Source: Bimastos eiseni
Taxonomy: Eukaryota; Annelida; Clitellata; Crassiclitellata; Lumbricidae
Length of the DNA: 64,000 nucleotides
Direction: 5' to 3'
Assembly (NCBI GenBank): GCA_959347315.1
Contig: OY365818.1
Coordinates: 4,440,305 to 4,504,304 of the forward strand
The position numbers were made by a program, and so were the translations under genes. The notes under the pieces are model-generated. The model made no database searches, was not told the origin of the DNA, and saw nothing but the letters and a program-made list of their open reading frames with translations. The number at the start of each line of letters is the position of its first letter. Position 1 is the stretch's first letter. Below, piece by piece: positions 24,352 to 36,897 of the stretch.

Positions 24352-24450
24352 TAGGCCACAGTTCGTTCTCTGACAGTGCCAGTCCCAAGCCTGGGTAAAG
24401 GAGGAGGGCGATGCCAATGATCCTTGTCATCACACTGTGTTATTAAACTG
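24352..24450 (+). repeat. Dispersed repeat R1 (plus copy)
   Basis: GACAGTGCCAGTCCCAAGCC, GGGTAAAGGAGGAGGGCGAT and CACACTGTGTTATTAAACTG. Third copy within 900 bases. Confidence 0.82.
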
Positions 24451-24459
24451 AAAGTACAA

Positions 24460-25660
24460 ATTAAATATGAAGTAGAATAAGACTATATACACTGGAGATT
24501 GTGGAGAACCTCTCCAGACAACTAAACACCCCACAAATTGTCTTCCTGACTGCAAACAATGGCATGCCAAAAGAAGCCAATGGTCCAAAGTTCGTCAGAC
24601 TTCTGAGAAAGCCTAGAGCAGTTAACGACAAATATTGACCCGTAACTCAACAGACTGGCGTCGGAGATGGACTGCCCTGGAGTCCTGGACTAGCACTGCC
24701 TTATCCAGGGTTCAGTCTCAAGAGTGTCTACTGCAAGTACTTTCTAGAAAATTTATTGCAGGGTCAACGTCAGACACGGGTGCCAAACAGCGTAGTGGAT
24801 AGTGTACTGAACTGTCCATTGAAGAGTTCAAAAGTCAGCAAGGTCGGAAATCTGTTTCGAGATTTAATCGATTCGAGTAGGTTTCCCTTCCCTCCCACTG
24901 CCTCCAACTAGCTTTCGCAATTTGGCATGAACTGCGGCAAAGTGGATATTCCCTGGATAAGGAAAGTATAGTCAGATGCATCAGATACAGGATCGAGAGG
25001 TGTAGGAAGTAAGGATGAACCGAGTTTGAATTTATTGCTAAGTCCGAGTCTTGCAAGTTGAATTTTGCCAAGTCTGAGGCCAAGTTACGAATATTTAAAA
25101 AGTCTCATTCTCTTGATGTTTAGATTGGCAGTTTGCACAACTTCAAGGAATTATTTAGTTTTGCCTTAGTTAACACTAGGAAGAAGTAACTTGTAAGCAC
25201 AAAAAGTAGCAGTATTTGTGTTTTTAGTTAGGTCGATTGTCGTTTTGTAATAAAAGATCTGTTTTCCTTTTCAAAACAGAAATTCGGAAAGATTAACACT
25301 CGGACCCATTACTTGCCCAAGTCCAAGTAATGCCGAGTACCAAGGAAAATGGACCAAGCTGAGTTTTAGTTTATTCTTAGAATGAAGACCTAAAATGACA
25401 TGAACTAACAACATAAAGTCGTCAGACAGATTTAACATTCAGTTGGTTATTGAGGGTAGGAAATAACCGGAAATTGCTTTGGACATTCGCCTCGGCCGAA
25501 TATCCCGCGACTTGGCACTATTCGCCTGTACATCTAGTGTTTTTTGATACTTCTCTACTTTTTAGTGAACCAAGATTCAATTTTAAAATGTAAAAAATTT
25601 GAGCTCTGGCTATTGGTCAAAATAAAATTATCCCTGAAGATCTAACTTTTCGAGACATTT
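24460..25660. other. No gene seen; tRNA-like SINE fragment near 24785
   Basis: GCGTAGTGGATAGTGTACTGA followed by GAGTTCAAAAGTC resembles A and B boxes of SINE family 2. A truncated hAT end lies at 25458-25510. Confidence 0.5.
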
Positions 25661-25674
25661 AAGAATATATCTAG

Positions 25675-25746
25675 TTTTCAGGATTCAAAAGTTTTGGGTA
25701 TAAAATCTTAAAACGATTTTATACCCATAACTTTGAATCCTGAAAA
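25675..25746. other. 72-bp near-perfect hairpin
   Basis: TTTTCAGGATTCAAAAGTTTT GGG... pairs with ...CCCATAACTTTGAATCCTGAAAA around a 7-base loop; arms about 32 bases with two or three mismatches. Confidence 0.85.
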
Positions 25747-25850
25747 ATTTCCTTGTTTCACCCCGAACCTCAAACGGGGAGCACATGGGGTAACAAATCT
25801 ACCAAAAGTGCTCGTCCTTCTGCTTAATCTTACTATGCCTGCCTTCGTGA

Positions 25851-26492
25851 ATGGCCAGATTGCATGTGTACTTGATCCAAAGTTATTTGCAATCAATAAC
25901 CGTTACGAGGGCGTGCGTACAAAAACAGACATCCCGAAAACACTTATATACATCAACAAGCGCGCTTCACCGGTCACGTGACAAGGCCTTGACCCATTTA
26001 CCAAGTGACATAAACAAACTCCATTTCCCAGCTTTGAACCCCGCTGATAGCCCGCAGGGTAGCCCACCTACAAGCCGGCTGGCGGTGCGGCGGAAAGACC
26101 TACGTAGCCAACCGGGATCACGGCTAGCGCGCGGGGCCAGTCTGTCGATTATTATTCATCGAGTTAGCTCGTTTAATGACAAACTAAATCAAGGCGAACA
26201 AGAACTATTGCCAGGTCATGGTACAGTTCATAAACATGTACAGTTGCGCGAAGAACCAATACACATTGTAGACGCAGTGAAACCAGAACGATTGGGATAT
26301 TGTGTCTCACGCACACTTGGACCCGTGCCAGCGATATGTACAGCCTTGACATGGAACCCAAAAAGCATTGTAAAATGTGAACGTTTTGACTTGTTTATTA
26401 AAAGGCTACTTACTCAATTTGCCCATTACACACTGGACCAGCGCGGGAATATCGGTCCAAAATTGCATGCATGCGGGCATAAAACTTTTTAA
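25851..26492 (+). other. Unassigned 213-codon open frame
   Basis: Longest non-repetitive frame in the first 30 kb. Starts MARLHVYLIQSYLQ and ends KLHACGHKTF. No domain, signal or membrane segment is recognised. Could be a decayed transposon frame or chance; it is GC-richer than its surroundings in the middle (26040-26140). Confidence 0.25.
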
Positions 26493-26889
26493 GCCACAGA
26501 GGCAGCTCTGTCAATATAAAATTTATGGAACTAAGCCTGAGTATTTTTGTCGTTGTTTCCAGAAAGCGGAAGTTCTGGAGATTGTTTTGGGTAAATATTA
26601 GCATATCCTGGGAGTGAAAAAAAAAGATAGTAGAGATATGACATCGCAATCTATTATGGGAATGGACAGATGACACTGAAGAACAGGGCAGAACAAGTGT
26701 TCAAGAATTGAGCCACGCTGCAATGAACAGAGAGATGTGATCAGTAAGGCATCAGAAACCATGGTTGTTGATTGATTGATCGATCGATTGATTGATCCTA
26801 TTATCAGATTTCCAGATTTCGTCCAATGTGACAAGAAATGGATTACATATATTCGTACACTAAACATTTCTCAAGCGGCAATCGAAAGC

Positions 26890-27108
26890 CGCACATGCCA
26901 CGGCCAAACCCCGGCGCTTCGCCTACGTGGGTTCCACCAGCTGGAACAACCTCACCCTTCCTCTTCGGGAAGAGCTGCTCCCTCTCCCCTGCTGCCTTCC
27001 GGAAGCGCCTAAAGACTTTTCTGTTCTCCGTTTAGCCATGTGTTGAGTCGTGAGCCACTCTGGTTCGAATGGCGCTACACAAGTGCCCCAGTACATTACA
27101 TTGCATAG
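26890..27108 (+). mobile_element. Non-LTR retrotransposon 3' end (family A)
   Basis: Frames read FAYVGSTSWNNL, then after a shift SPAAFRKRLKTFLFSV and a stop. The UTR TGTTGAGTCGTGAGCCACTC and tail ACATTACATTGCAT follow. Best-preserved 3' end of this family here. Confidence 0.85.
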
Positions 27109-27609
27109 GGAACATAGTTATTAACGAGCGCTGCGTTGCACACGCTAGTCTTCATCTGTACGTACATGCGCATACATACACGTTCACGCACGTTCATACT
27201 CATAGCCTCGTAGGACAAGTGAGGCAGCTCCTAGCATACGAGTGTAGGACAAAAGCCACCCCCCCCCCCTAACTAGGACATAATCCCCCAGTGTAGACCA
27301 TAAGCTCGCCCAAATTATATATGCATGCTTGTATGTGTGTGCATATGATGCGTGGTTGTATGCACAATATGTCCGTTCCCAGCAGCATACATCTCAGTCA
27401 CCTAAGTTCTAATAAAAACAGTTACGGAATAACAAACCTATCTGCACGCACAAATTATCAAATCTGAAAGGTCAGCCGGTCAGAACAAATAAATGCTACA
27501 ATGGCAAATATGCTCGAAAGCCACAGAGCGACCAGTGCTCCTAAGAAACGACGCAGATACGAGATGATGGATGGATAGCAGACGACGTCTACGAGTCAAA
27601 GAGGTCACG

Positions 27610-29110
27610 CTGACCGAGAACTAGAATAATTAGGTCAAACTGGAATAATTAGTTCGAACTTGAATATAAAAATTTGGTCGAACTACAATAATTAGGGGCC
27701 GTTCACTTATTATATAACGCTCAAGAAGGGGTAGGTGGGTGGGTTCCGGTTTTGTTAGCATTATATTGTGTAGGGTGGGAGGGTAGGTTGAAGGTTTTGT
27801 TATATAACAAACTTTTTTCCAGCTTATGCTATTTTGCCAGTTTGCCTGCCAATTGGAAATTCCATGTACTACGGACCTTCATTGTTTAATCGAAGTTCAC
27901 AATACGTTGTGAACCAAAACTAGCACCATTTGCTACCACCTGGTGAATTGATTTGACGTTCTTAGTTATTATTTTATAAATTCACTATTAACAATTTGCT
28001 GTTTACAATTTTAACAATTTCATGTGCATAGCTCTAAACACTCTAAAATTCAATACTTGTGTGCTGTGTTTTGATTCTGATTTAAATTAAAATTAATTCA
28101 CTTGAAATAATTATTTTGGTAGGTATTATCATGATGTTTGATTTCATTTTCTATAGTATGTGTAAATAGTTTGTTTGCTTAAATACCCAATTGCAGTTGT
28201 AGTACGCACTCTATATACATCATATGCTATTAAATAGGTAGAGTTGTACCGCGAACTTATCGATAAATACCTGATAGTTCAATATTAAACCAATCCATTA
28301 TGTGTGATACTATAATGCTCATTTCTAGTCAAAACAGGAGGGAAACTAAAATGGTGCTTTTAAGTAGTATGTACGTCACTACCATGTATTATCATGCTGT
28401 ATTATAGTAGGCTTACATGTAGATACATGGTGACAATCGTCGACTACCCAATTAGTTACCGTAATTAATACAAGTGAATTTAGTGCCATTATAAGTGCGA
28501 TTATTAAGATGCAGAGGAGCTCCATACATGCGGTCTAATCATCATTGGCAAGAGAGAGTACACAATTTTAAGGTAGCTTTTGTTACATAGCAAATTTGGC
28601 ATATGATGATTTTTACTGCAGTTCTTGATTTGGATAAAGGCAATAATCAGTTGAATCACTACTATTAAAGTGCTAACTAACATCGTATTGTTATAAAAGT
28701 GTCATATTGTGCAATACAATTGTGTCGATTGTAAGTCTTTTAAGTCTGTGCTAATAGGCTGGGGTTGGGTAGGGGGTGGGTAGCATATATGTTATATAAT
28801 ATAGGGGTGGGGGGGTCACAGCTGCTGTTATATAACGTTATTAGGAGTAGGGGTGGGTCAAAAATTGGGATTTTATGCGTTATATAATGAGTGAACAGCC
28901 CCTTAGGTCGACTGGACGAACTAGAATAATTAGGTTGAACTGGAACATATAGGTCGAACTAAAATGATTAGATCGAACTGGAACAATTAGGTCGAACTAG
29001 AACAATTAGGTCGAACTAGACCAATTAGGTCGAACTAGAACAATTAGGTCGAACTAGAACAATTAGGTCGAACTAGAACAATTAGGTCGAACTAGACCAA
29101 TTAGTTCGGT
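27610..29110. repeat. 19-bp minisatellite split by a transposon
   Basis: Unit AGGTCGAACTAGAACAATT with variants occupies 27610-27694 and 28906-29110, about 4 plus 10 units. The gap is exactly the element at 27695-28902. Confidence 0.9.
27695..28902. mobile_element. Harbinger-like non-autonomous element, 1208 bp
   Basis: Ends GGGGCCGTTCACTTATTATA and its inverted partner (GGGGCTGTTCACTCATTATA on the other strand) match at 24 of 26 bases including TAACGC. Flanking TTA on both sides fits the 3-bp duplication of PIF/Harbinger. No open frame. Confidence 0.85.
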
Positions 29111-29129
29111 AGGTAACATTCCTATCATA

Positions 29130-29390
29130 ATCGTGTTGATCTTTTTGTTCCTAGGACTAAGACTGACTTGGCCCAAGACCGGGCATTTGCTGTTGCATTA
29201 GGTCCATTTACCTGGACTGATCTTCCTCCATCACTGAAAACTAAGCTAATGATTGCCTTCTCTCCATCGGCAAAGTTATTTCTGTATGCCCCTTAAAGGC
29301 GTTTCTTTTTCCTTGAGGTTTCCATGTTGGGAGCGACTCTGGAGTTATTCTGTAAGAGGCGCTACATAAATTTAAAGATACAATATTAAA
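29130..29390 (+). mobile_element. Non-LTR retrotransposon ORF2 end and 3' UTR (family B)
   Basis: Reads DRAFAVALGPFTWTDLPPSL KTKLMIAFSPSAK, then a stop and UTR ending GGCGCTACATAAATTTAAAG ATACAAT. Confidence 0.82.
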
Positions 29391-29399
29391 TATATCCCA

Positions 29400-30360
29400 T
29401 TCTTCCAAAGTGTTTTTGTCCTCCCTCGAAAATGATGCAGCGCCAGTGAATAAGCTGGTGCCCTGCGCTTAGCTTCAAAGTATCATATAGAAATGTTGAG
29501 TTGACGATCACGATCTTCAGGGCTAGAAAGAGTACCTCCCCATAGCAAAAAATACAATCGCAGACCGTTTGCCTAGATAATAATTATTATTCTGTTTTTA
29601 ATTTCCCATAAGTTGAACAGCAGTTATAGTGGTCTAGAAAGTTACTTGTGTATACACTTAGAGATATCAGACAAAAGCAAATTGACGCGCCTAGTCGGTA
29701 CATACGGAAAATTGAAATTGGGTACAATATCCCATCAAACTGACAATCCCCCTCCAACACCAACTCAATGTCACATAGTCAGTGCGTTACAACAAAAATA
29801 GCCAAACCCTGATTTCATACTTCTATGAGGCAGTGTGAATCAGGCAATGTAGAAAAAGGCCTATGTGCAACTAACTCAGAACACAGTCAAAGGGCAAAAT
29901 AACAACTTAGTCCACCATGGACCCAAAGGCCCAATAATACACCCCCTAAAACAACACCAGTCGTAAATCAAGACAGCTCATGAGCAGCTGAGGGCTGTGT
30001 GCGTTGCCCGTTTTGCAAAGCTTCTGCGTCACGAAGAACATGGTCAGCGTTGTCCTCCTGCTTTTATGCAACCTTGGACTGGCACCGTTCCGCAAGCGGC
30101 AGTGCCCAAGGTCAGCTGTGGGCTAGTTGTTTGCTAAGTGATAGCTACAGTATAAGCATCTAACCACAGATGCCAACCTGGAGGAATCATTTATATATTC
30201 ATATATTCAAAATATATATTCATATATTCTTCATATTGTACTATGTAAGAATGATTCCCTTGAACATGTGCATGTAAAGTTGCTAAAAAATACCATGAAA
30301 TTACAGCCAATAGCCATATACAAGAAGCCTATAAATACAATACATTAAGTCTGACATACT
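29400..30360. other. No gene seen
   Basis: Unique sequence with an R1-like fragment at 30062-30110 (TTGGACTGGCACCGTTCC). Confidence 0.55.
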
Positions 30361-30363
30361 TAC

Positions 30364-30434
30364 GCTTTTTATCCTTGCCAGGCGGACAGAGGATCTTCAA
30401 GAAGTAAAAAAGAGGCATGTCCTCCTTTTCCGGA
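30364..30434 (-). CDS. Possible second exon of the unidentified minus-strand gene
   Basis: Minus strand segment between acceptor GTGAAG and a strong donor AAGC|GTAAGTATG. In the phase set by the exon at 32712-32794 it reads PEKEDMPLFYFLKILCPPGK DKK with no stop. A better acceptor 19 bases upstream (CCTCTTAG) would instead give a different frame, WGCVKSGKGGHASF and on, that ends at a TAA before the donor. The two models exclude each other. Confidence 0.25.
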
Positions 30435-31082
30435 CTTCACACAACCCCATCTAAGAGGTCTAATGGGTCGTAATAGCTATCATTTACAACAAGTCTCCTC
30501 TTACAAGTAAGACACCCTGTCATTAAACACACGTGATAAGTATTTTGGCGTGGTTGTAGCAGTCTGATTATCAAACTAAAAAATCTAAAGTCCAAATTGC
30601 TGGCAAATATAAAAACTAATTTTTGAACAATTTACTCCGGTTGACAATGTAAGAAATAGAGTTGTACTTTTTGTCTATATCAACACAAAAATAATGACAT
30701 AAGTTTCTAGTATCAAAATACATAACTAATATGGCCTGCTAAAACCTAGTATAATAATATAAACAATGAGGAAAACCCAAATACATAAATACATGGATAA
30801 TTCGGTATATACCAACACCTACACGGAGTCTAGGACTACACAGCACATAACATTTTTTCTAAGAGGCATGTTCACTTTTTTTCTAGCCCTCAATGTTCTT
30901 AAGGGGCGAGAGCTTGTAAAAGGCAGTGCATGAATGAACTTCTGATCTATTAAAGTTTCGCTCACTGTTCCTTTCGTAGCTATAGCAATATTTCCCTCAC
31001 AATGACCATGAGAGTAAGCCATGGTATCAAGAATCAGCATCCTCATTCTCTTTGACTCGGCACATGCAAGTGGGTGGCAAGT

Positions 31083-31480
31083 AGGGCTGCCGCGGGTACC
31101 CGGGTACTCGCGAGTACCCGACTACAAAAATTACTCGAGTTATTTTTTCGACTTGAATATCCGTCTAATTCCACTTCCGGTCGTTTAATTCCATTTCCGG
31201 TCGGGAAAATTGCAATTTCTGGTTCCAGTTTTACAAATTATGGTGAGTTAATTCATTAAAAATTGGCATTATTGCAGACGTGCATGAAATTTGCACCCTA
31301 TACCAGGTCGAGGTTATAGACTTTTATAGTTTCCGTACTTACTATTACTGACTGCTATGTCTACTTTGTCTATCTATGGTCCATAGTAGAAGCCATGCAG
31401 CCTGTGTTAAGCAGCTTGTATTAAGCACTTCCGGTATTAACGGGTACTCGAGTACCCGCTAAGCTACTCGACCGATTACT
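31083..31480 (+). mobile_element. Degraded hAT-like element (TAGGGCTGCCGCGGGTACCC)
   Basis: Left end TAGGGCTGCCGCGGGTACCC followed by GGGTACTCGCGAGTACCCG. Inverted CGGGTACTCGAGTACCCG occurs at 31440-31460. The right terminus is not intact and no target duplication was seen. Confidence 0.55.
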
Positions 31481-31699
31481 TGATTGACTCCAAAACTACT
31501 CGTTAGCCTTTTGCCACAAAGGACAATAGAAACTATATTTTGCGTATAATATTTAAGTGCATGCCACAGGTTGGCCCTCTCTATCCAGTCTGTGTCCTAA
31601 CAGTGTTCTGTGTTCAACCTGTATTCGAGGCAAACCTATCATATTTGCTCCTGGTTGCAGTGTGTCAACAGAACCAGAATGTTTATTGCTAAAAGAAAA

Positions 31700-31915
31700 T
31701 AATTATCATCCCTCGTCATCTGAGCTTTCCACCAACAGCGTACGATCAGTGTACTCATGCTGAATCGAGGAATATTAAAAAGTGACAGACCTACCTAGAA
31801 TACACGGCTTAGGAGGTAGACTGATTGACAGGGGCACATGTGGAGGTTCTACCCTTCTGGGATTTGAACCCTCTACTTCTCAATTCAGCACGCTAACCAC
31901 TGAACTAACAAACAC
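31700..31915 (-). repeat. tRNA-derived SINE, family 2
   Basis: Minus strand: GTTAGTTCAGTGGTTAGCGTG (A box) and GGGTTCAAATCCCAGAAGGG (B box). The body matches CCACCAACAGCGTACGATCAG TGTACTC of the other copies. Confidence 0.75.
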
Positions 31916-32711
31916 CTAAAGCAGAAATCACAATGAGACAGCTCTGTCCTGAGATTTTAAACAGGCAAGTTTCCTGAACTAAAAAAAAGAGCAGTCCTTA
32001 AAATCAAAACTCAAAAGGCAGCTACGAACGACAGACCACTTAGATATGACCACTGTCTCTTTCTGCATGGTCCAGTCAATCCTCTACAACTGAACCCACC
32101 TCTCATATCAAGTATGTATCATGAGCACACAATGTCAAGTGTTTCAATACAATCACATGCCAATTTACTTTGGAAATACTAGATTGGAAATACTAGGGTT
32201 CTCATTCGAAGTAACTGTATTTTACTAAATTAAAGAATCAAGTTTACTGTCAGGGCTACCCCTTAAACGCCGTAATCCGTTTTGCCCTTGTCCTGTTTTG
32301 CCTCTGTACATGTACCTCTGTGAAAGCTTCACGAGCACTACTTCGAGTAGTTACAGATGCAGTTTAGAATTGCCTACTCCCTTGTTATGGCTTACACAAT
32401 ACAAATATGTATATCTAAACACAATAAATATGGCATCTGTGTACACACGAATGTTTTAAGTTCTGAAATGATGCACCCGTTCGCCCAGAGTTCAATGTCA
32501 TCGCTTTAAAAACACATGACAACCACGCAACATGCTTTCAGACCGATCGATCAAGAAAAACTTTCACCAATTACATAAAATAAAACATAATCAAAAACTA
32601 GTGTCCGCTCGTTTCCGAAAAGCCCTACACTAAAGGCGCATGTTAAAATAACAGGTCACTCAACACGTAAACAACCCATCGCGCAGATAACATGTATAAC
32701 ATCATCCTTAC

Positions 32712-32794
32712 CTTTGCACTTCGATATTTTCTCGTCTGCTTTTTGACATCTTGGCAACTTTCTCGCGCTGCGAAGACTTAGCGCCGTCCATCAT
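32712..32794 (-). CDS. Possible first exon of an unidentified gene
   Basis: Minus strand ATG at 32794 opens MMDGAKSSQREKVAKMSKSR RENIEVQ and reaches a strong donor AAAG|GTAAGG in phase 2. The peptide is Lys/Arg-rich and hydrophilic, like the start of a small nuclear or coiled-coil protein. I recognise no family. Two acceptors near 30430 could continue it. Support is the start codon, splice donor and composition only. Confidence 0.4.
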
Positions 32795-32799
32795 ATTTC

Positions 32800-34400
32800 G
32801 TACGATTGAACAGCGTCCTTGGACGACGATAAACGACGCAAAATTTGAATAAAACACCGATAGTCCTCACCCAAACAACATAACTAACCGCATCGTGAAG
32901 ACAAGGCCCCATTTAAGTCGCCCATCTAAAGATAGACTACAAGCAGACGCGCTCGCCTAACGCTGCGCCGATCAGAGCAAGTTCGCTCAAGAATAAATCG
33001 CATTGAGCTGGATGCTAATACGAACACTCTTCACATAAGGAGCAACAAAAACTTGAAACGTAAGCATTATAATAAGTGCCTTATTCGCAATAACAGTGCA
33101 ATACAATAGATGCTTCAACAATAGCGCTGATCCCACGGATGACCTCCCACTGTGAGAAAACTTTCTCGTACACTCCTCAGTGCGAATTTACTTTTCTCAA
33201 GGTCCAAAGCTGTCAGCTGCACGCCTCGCCTTCACATCAAGTGAATGCGAGGCCGTTAGCAGACTATTATATAGTCTGGGGGAAATTCGCTGCATCAACT
33301 ACGATTTACGGACGCAAGGTGGCAGACGATCTCGCTGCTGCACGACGCGGATAGGAAACCTTGACCTAGTTGCGTAGGTTTAGCAACAAACGAAAATAAT
33401 GACTCACCTATCATGTTGGGTAGGATGAATTTTTGTCAGTTTCGTTGCGCGAACGTCTGACATCCGTGAGTTCAACGACTCAGACATATAACTTATATAA
33501 GTTACGTAATATTGGCTCGATTATGTAAACCCAAGACTTCGTTGACCTCGCATGAAGCTTAACTGAGTAGAAACTGTATCTTATTCCTATTATATATCTA
33601 GTCTAGACCTAAGAATGGTCTGGACGCTTTGGAGTTTGGGACCTATGAAAACTTAGTAGATTACGATTTATTCAAATATGTGATTTGCCTGCGTATTAGT
33701 TCTGAACAAGGAATCTATATCAAGGGGTTCTGAAGTTTATAGTGACAGCACTTTTTTCAGAAAGACCATAACCGTATTAGTTAAATTGATGAAGTTCATT
33801 GCCTAAATATACGTTGAATTTCGAAAAATAATCCATACCTAAATGGAAGTTCGAATGATGAAAATGATGTTTGCTCAAAGGGAATTCCTAATATCGCTTA
33901 CTCTCTGTCTGTCTCTATATGTCTCTCCTCGCACAAAACTTAAAATTTTCATTCTAATCTTCAAGGCTCAGCGGGATTTTACCCCGAAATATCTGGTTGA
34001 CTAAGGCCTCATCAACTTCCTCCCACCGTCGACTTCGTTCCTTCAATAGACTTTCTCTTAGGTCCTGGTTCTAGAACTGTGATGACTCAACTAGTTCACA
34101 AATCTAGCAACAAGCAACTTGCAATAACACCAAAACATTTCATCACTGTTTTTTAATTTTGCAAAGGGAAACAAATGCAAAGACCCCAGGGGTATATTTC
34201 AAGTGCATGGAACAAATTTCTGTTGCAATTTCAATAACACAACAGGATGTTGCAAATCAACTGCTGATAAACTGTCACACCTAACTAATCTAATTAACCT
34301 GACCCAATTTAAATCAAAGTTAAATCAACTTCTATAGCATTGTAATAATGAATACTGGCTCAATCAATGATTATTTCCAGTTCTATCAGTCATAATCTAT
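32800..34400. other. No gene seen
   Basis: Likely promoter side of the possible gene at 32794. Plus-strand frames at 33139-33377 have no motif. Confidence 0.5.
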
Positions 34401-34411
34401 AAGAAGAGCCA

Positions 34412-34672
34412 TGTTGCTATTCGACTTTAATGCCACAGTTAAGATATGTTATTAACTATAACTAATTGTTATCAATGTTAATAAACAAGTAATCTACAGG
34501 TAAGTATACTAAAACCTTAGCTACACAAGTACCCTGTATGTTGCAATTCGACTTTAATGCCACAGAAGGTAATATTTGTTATTAATTATCACTAATTGTT
34601 ATCATTGTTAATAAACATGCAATTTAATGGTAAATATACTAAAAACCTTGGCTACACAAGTACCCTGCAATA
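34412..34672. repeat. Two tandem copies of a 130-bp segment
   Basis: GTTGC(T/A)ATTCGACTTTAATGCC ACAG starts at 34412 and 34542. Both copies end CTACACAAGTACCCTG. Confidence 0.88.
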
Positions 34673-35060
34673 AAAATATGGAACAAGTACTATACAAGCA
34701 AATATACTTGATATGTAATAAAATATTTTAGTACTCTCTATGCATGAATCGCACTTTTAAGTTAATCGGTACAATGATATATATAGCATTTCACATGCAT
34801 GAAGAAAGAATAGATACTATTCACGAGAAAAAGTGCACAAAGGATTGTAAATGAAAAGAAGTAAAATAGAAAATAATTGCTTTAATAACGAAAAAAATTC
34901 TTTGATTGGAATCATAACTAACTTCTAAGGCACACCAACCTAAGCCGCGATCAGAGCGGAAACTTCACAATATGAATGTAGGGGTAAAGATATGTCGGTA
35001 TCTACAGGTAGAATGAAATAACAATTAAGCACAACGATGATGGTTCTAGTAATGTGAAAC

Positions 35061-35224
35061 CAGGACCGTACCGAGGGGGCGCCAGCGGGGTCGTGGCCCA
35101 GGGCACAAATACGGAAAGGGCGAAAATTTCAAGATGGAATAACATATTATTCCATAAAATACACTATTTTCAAAATGTGATTGATGCTAGGCACAGGGCG
35201 CAATTATAGCTCGGTAGGGCCCTG
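35061..35224. mobile_element. hAT MITE (CAGGGCTGTACCGAG family), copy 1
   Basis: Exact target duplication tgtgaaac at 35053-35060 and 35225-35232. Ends CAGGACCGTACCGAG and CTCGGTAGGGCCCTG. 164 bases, same family as 51587-51760 in opposite orientation. Confidence 0.93.
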
Positions 35225-35239
35225 TGTGAAACCATGTGA

Positions 35240-36000
35240 AAGTCACTCTTAATCAACCTTGCTTAAGTAGCTAGTAGGTGCCTTGTGCCTAGCTTTCAAT
35301 GGGGCTTTAGAAATGTGGAGTTTACGATTGATAAGTCCATGATTTCTGAAAGGTCCCTGTTTCGAAAGCACCAGATACAAGTATTTGTTTCCAAAGACAG
35401 ATACTACTAGAGGATGTGCAGTATTTGCAACTGCTCAAAATTTAAACTGCAGTTGAACAAAAACGAAACTCAGGCCAAAATAAAGGCATCACAGACGGTC
35501 ACAAAGTTGAACCTAACAAGTCCCTGAGTAAATTAAAGTTTGGTATTATTATGCAGATCACTAATGTATATCTCAGAGTAAACACAAGTAGAGTATTGAA
35601 AATTTCTATATACACTAATATGTCAGAAAAGGTTAGCCATATATACAAAATAACTTGAAGAGAGTACAACCAACAGGGTTCGACTCCGCATAAGATGAAA
35701 TAGGTAACCATTAGGATGATACAAGAAATAGGGATGACACACAAGTAGGCATGAGAGAAAAATAAAGGGTGTTACAAAAGTAGAATTACATCAAAAATAT
35801 GAATGATAAAAAAAATAGGTACAAAAAAAATACGGACGACGCCAAAATAGGTATGACACCAAATACAGATATTACACCAAAAATAAGAATGAAACCAGAA
35901 ATGTCGCTCAGAACGAATACTCGTCAGCACCAAAAATATCCTAACTAAACTGATTACTCTGCTAGACGATTTGGAAGTAGTCGCACAGTTGGTAGATTCC
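35240..36000. other. Downstream flank of FH, no further gene
   Basis: Probably FH 3' UTR and beyond. Loose repeats of ATGACACCAAAAATA-type words at 35760-35940. No clear poly(A) signal identified. Confidence 0.5.
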
Positions 36001-36001
36001 A

Positions 36002-36426
36002 TCAATTAGGCCCGAGCATGTTCTCCGGTTTGACCCACTTGTCGAAGTCCTCGGCAGTCACTAACTTCAATGAAACTGCCGCCTCCTTTAACGTCAGATC
36101 ATTCTTGTGGGCGTACTTTGCGATCTCGGCGGCCTTGTCGTACCCGATGTGTGGATTGAGCACGGTGACCAGCATCAGCGACTTGCTCATGAGCTCCGAA
36201 ATACGCTCGACGTTTGCTCGGATCCCGGATACACAGTTCGCGGCGAATGACTTGCAGACGTCGCCAATCAGACGGGTAGAGTGCAGGACGTTGCGGACGA
36301 TCATCGGCTTGAAGACATTCAGTTCAAAATGGCCGTTGCTACAGCCGACTGTCACCGCTTGATGGTTACCGATGACCTGGGCTGCTACCATGGTGACGGC
36401 TTCGCACTGGGTGGGATTCACTTTAC
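36002..36426 (-). CDS. FH: FH last exon (C-terminal 140 residues)
   Basis: Starts with 2 bases completing the glycine codon of GSSIMPG, then [16 protein letters not shown], and runs to TGA at 36004-36002. It encodes the second half of the fumarase signature (K and N of KVNP), the [13 protein letters not shown] stretch, [18 protein letters not shown] and the C-terminal domain. The usual VGGSNG reads VGCSNG here. The acceptor CAG lies at 36427-36429 on the reverse strand. Confidence 0.96.
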
Positions 36427-36860
36427 CTGCAAATATCAACAAGAAAATGGAGCAGAACTTCATGTGCGCGCGCGCGAGTGCCAAAAGCGGAGGCGGCGTT
36501 CTCGTAATGAGAGCAGTAAGAAATGTGGGGGAGGGAATGTATAACGTGTCCTCTCTCTGTGAAAGGTGAGGGGACTTGTCCCTCTCGACCATTCCCCCCG
36601 GGATCACCGCCCTTGGCCAAAAGACACTAGCTGACGACAAGTGGAAACAATCTCTATATATATATACATACATACATAAAAATAGGAAATATAGGGTATA
36701 TAAATATCGTGCACACACTGTGTATCTATATACATTTACATATTCTCATTCACATTAACTATTCAAGTTACGATTAGAATGTACTGAAAGTGAGAGAGAA
36801 ACCATTGCAACTCATTGCTCAAGCGTTAAGGAGAATCAGTGCACACTGTATACTGTATAA

Positions 36861-36897
<37 letters not shown>

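Noticed and set aside
30819..31046. 75-codon minus frame starting MRMLILDTMAYSHG
   Set aside because: No recognised domain, no consistent splice sites with the neighbouring candidate exons.
36427..36718. N-terminal extension of the last FH exon ([13 protein letters not shown]...)
   Set aside because: Intron read-through: the acceptor at 36427 and the phase to the 37563 exon are clear.
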